From JBGPOS01 sp041488155 (GTDB lineage Bacteria > Chloroflexota > Dehalococcoidia > Tepidiformales > Tepidiformaceae), in the NCBI GenBank assembly GCA_041488155.1, contig JBGPOS010000009.1:8753-72752 (forward strand): 64,000 nt of DNA, written 5' to 3'. Of this stretch, positions 62,796 to 64,000 are shown piece after piece. How positions within the stretch are numbered: position 1 is the first letter of the stretch; each line of letters starts with the position of its first letter. The notes beneath the pieces were generated by a model. The model searched no databases and was not told where the DNA came from. It worked only from the letters and a program-made list of their open reading frames with translations. The translations under genes and the position numbers were made by a program.

Positions 62796-62870
62796 TGGTA
62801 CCCCCGCCAGGAATCGAACCTGGGCACATGGTTTAGGAAACCACTGCTCTATCCGCTGAGCTACGGGGGC
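62796..62870 (-). tRNA. tRNA-Arg (anticodon CCU), CCA encoded
   Basis: Read on the minus strand it folds as a full cloverleaf. The acceptor arm is GCCCCCG with CGGGGGT, the D arm GCTC/GAGC, the anticodon stem GTGGT/ACCAT around TTCCTAA (anticodon CCT), a 4-nt variable loop, and the T arm CCAGG-TTCGATT-CCTGG. The discriminator A is followed by an encoded CCA (62796-62798). It reads the AGG codon. Confidence 0.95.
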
Positions 62871-62888
62871 ACCGAGTGCAATACGGAG

Positions 62889-62922
62889 ATGAACGTAGAT
62901 AGGCACGATATCTGACGTTCAT
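62889..62922. repeat. 34-bp interrupted palindrome between tRNA-Arg and tyrosine recombinase
   Basis: ATGAACGT-AGATA (62889-62901) pairs with TATCT-G-ACGTTCAT (62909-62922) around a 7-nt centre GGCACGA. That is 13 pairs with one unpaired G. Its size and shape resemble the core site of a tyrosine recombinase, or a dimeric repressor's operator. It is 77 bp upstream of the recombinase start and 18 bp from the tRNA 5' end. The symmetry is seen; the function is inferred. Confidence 0.6.
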
Positions 62923-62998
62923 TCTCCCGATCTGCGCTTGCAATGGCGATGGTAGGCATGATAACTTTCGCGCACCCACCGACGAAGGAAGAACCCGC

Positions 62999-63949
62999 GT
63001 GACCATCACCACGAACCCACCCGCCACGACCAGAAGCGACACCTGGCTAGCATACACAAGGCTGTTCCTGGATTACTTGGAATCGGTGAACGCCGCGACG
63101 ATGACCCAGAGGACCTACGGGATCGCCGTCCAGCAGCTCGGCGACTACCTCCGCCGGCAGGGCATGCCGGCGGACCCGACGCGGGTCACGCGCGAGCATC
63201 TGGTGGAGTGGCTCCGCCACATGCAGAGGCCGAAGACGGAAGGTGGCCAGGGGCTGACGGCGCAGACGGCGCTGCAGCGCTATCGGAGCGTCTCGCGTCT
63301 GTTCGCTTACCTCGTGGACACGGATGAGATCCGCGAGTCGCCGATGGCCAAGATGAAACCGCCACGTGTGGTCGAGAAGATGGTACCCGTCATCGCCGAA
63401 GGTGACCTCAAGCGCCTGCTTAAGGCCGTCAGTGGCTCGGGCTTCGAGGAGCGGCGGGACAAGGCGATCATCGGCCTCTTCATCGACGTTGGCCTGCGGA
63501 TCTCCGAAATGGCGGGGATCAATCTCGACGACATCGACCTTGGCGAGCGTGAGTTGCGAGTGATGCAGGCGAAGGGCCGTCGGCCGCGGCTGATCCGGTT
63601 CGTGAAGGAAACCCGCAGCGACGTCCAGCGCTACCTTCTGGTCCGGTCCCGCCATCCGCACGCCGACGATGATGCCCTCTGGCTGGGGAAGCGTGGACGG
63701 CTGCTCGCGAGCGGAATCTATCGGACGGTGCAGCGGCGCTGTGAGGAGGCGGGAATTCCTCCGATCAATCCACACAAATTTCGGCACACGATGAGTCACC
63801 TTTACCTGCGGAATGGGGGCAGCGAGGGTGACCTGATGCGGTTGGCGGGTTGGCGCTCGCGAGCGATGGTCGACCGATACGGTGCCAGCGCCAGCGCCGC
63901 TCGCTCGAGGGACGCCCACGATCTGTTCAGCGCAAGGCGCGGGCTATGA
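62999..63949 (+). CDS. Tyrosine recombinase (XerC/XerD-like integrase)
   Basis: 316 residues. The N-terminal SAM-like core-binding domain (FLDYLESVNAATMTQRTYGIA) is followed by the catalytic domain. The first Arg is in VGLRISEMAGI, Lys in MQAKGRRPRLI, HxxR in HKFRHTMSH, the His/Trp position is AGW, and the nucleophile Tyr is in MVDRYG. Length and spacing fit XerC/D-like or small-integron-like recombinases. GTG start at 62999. Its location beside a tRNA and a palindrome suggests a mobile or site-specific system. Confidence 0.9.
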   Translation: MTITTNPPATTRSDTWLAYTRLFLDYLESVNAATMTQRTYGIAVQQLGDYLRRQGMPADPTRVTREHLVEWLRHMQRPKTEGGQGLTAQTALQRYRSVSRLFAYLVDTDEIRESPMAKMKPPRVVEKMVPVIAEGDLKRLLKAVSGSGFEERRDKAIIGLFIDVGLRISEMAGINLDDIDLGERELRVMQAKGRRPRLIRFVKETRSDVQRYLLVRSRHPHADDDALWLGKRGRLLASGIYRTVQRRCEEAGIPPINPHKFRHTMSHLYLRNGGSEGDLMRLAGWRSRAMVDRYGASASAARSRDAHDLFSARRGL

Positions 63950-64000
63950 GCGTAAGGGACCCGTCTGCGATTCGATGGGAGGAGGCGAACGAGAGGGGAG
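63946..64000 (+). CDS. Start of a further gene, cut by the window edge
   Basis: An ATG at 63946 overlaps the recombinase stop (ATGA) and opens 18 codons (MSVRDPSAIRWEEANERG) to the window end without a stop. The overlap is the pattern used throughout this genome, which supports a coupled partner gene, but the product cannot be identified. Confidence 0.4.
   Translation, partial: MSVRDPSAIRWEEANERG

Noticed and set aside
62796..63949. A genomic island inserted in the tRNA-Arg gene
   Set aside because: The recombinase lies on the 5' side of the tRNA, no repeat of the tRNA 3' end was found in the window, and the flanking tad genes look native.
1..64000. CRISPR arrays, rRNA genes, insertion sequences
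   Set aside because: No regularly spaced short repeats, no rRNA segments and no transposase with terminal inverted repeats were seen.

Overview
The window reads as a piece of a GC-rich bacterial chromosome, most likely Chloroflexota. The pointers are secreted lipoproteins with long Thr/Pro/Ala linkers, a compact Tad/Flp pilus locus ending in a vWA-FHA protein, a UPF0182 membrane protein, and F420-style and P450 oxidoreductases next to each other. An actinobacterial relative cannot be excluded because no rRNA or ribosomal gene is present. Genes are dense, on both strands, with frequent ATGA, GTGA and TTGA stop/start overlaps and many GTG or TTG starts.

Layout. 0-7 kb: a left-truncated AlkP-superfamily phosphodiesterase diverges from a GMC oxidoreductase, a GT2 glycosyltransferase, a VOC protein, a nucleotidyltransferase and an alpha/beta hydrolase. 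7-13 kb: a P450 and a stand-alone LuxR helix-turn-helix protein, then a cyclic-di-GMP block. That block holds an unknown 143-residue protein behind a strong cyclic-di-GMP-I (GEMM-I) riboswitch, a lipoprotein, a membrane GGDEF protein and a membrane HD-GYP protein, followed by a TetR regulator. 13-26 kb: metabolic genes (acyltransferase, gamma-glutamyltransferase, amidohydrolase, D-2-hydroxyacid dehydrogenase, enoyl-CoA hydratase, P450), a GrdB-like selenoprotein with an in-frame UGA at 20139-20141, a RecB/RNase-H-like nuclease and an APH-AAA kinase fusion. 26-36 kb: a UPF0182 protein, a Rieske fusion protein, a zinc-type dehydrogenase, a SthA-like transhydrogenase, an SDR and a degenerate GGDEF protein.

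36.9-45.8 kb: the most coherent system is a guanidine-utilisation locus. A guanidine-I (ykkC) riboswitch with an overlapping terminator leads into a substrate-binding lipoprotein, a permease and an ATPase of the nitrate/sulfonate/taurine ABC type. These are followed by a GdmH-like ureohydrolase (guanidine to urea plus ammonia) and ureABCFGD (urea to ammonia and carbon dioxide). Two genes in this locus, the ABC ATPase and ureA, each carry a single-base frameshift, and ureE is absent. The set of a sensing RNA, an importer, two successive hydrolases and a nickel chaperone suggests uptake of guanidine as a nitrogen source.

46-62.5 kb: an LLM-type oxidoreductase, a glycoside-hydrolase-like protein and a degenerate M23 lipoprotein precede a Tad pilus locus. 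That locus has two almost identical Flp prepilins flanking an isoprenylcysteine-methyltransferase-like membrane protein, a third prepilin, TadE, TadG, CpaB, CpaE, CpaF, TadB, TadC, a prepilin peptidase and a vWA-FHA protein. 62.8-64 kb: a tRNA-Arg(CCU), a 34-bp interrupted palindrome and a tyrosine recombinase close the window. No CRISPR array, rRNA or insertion sequence was seen.
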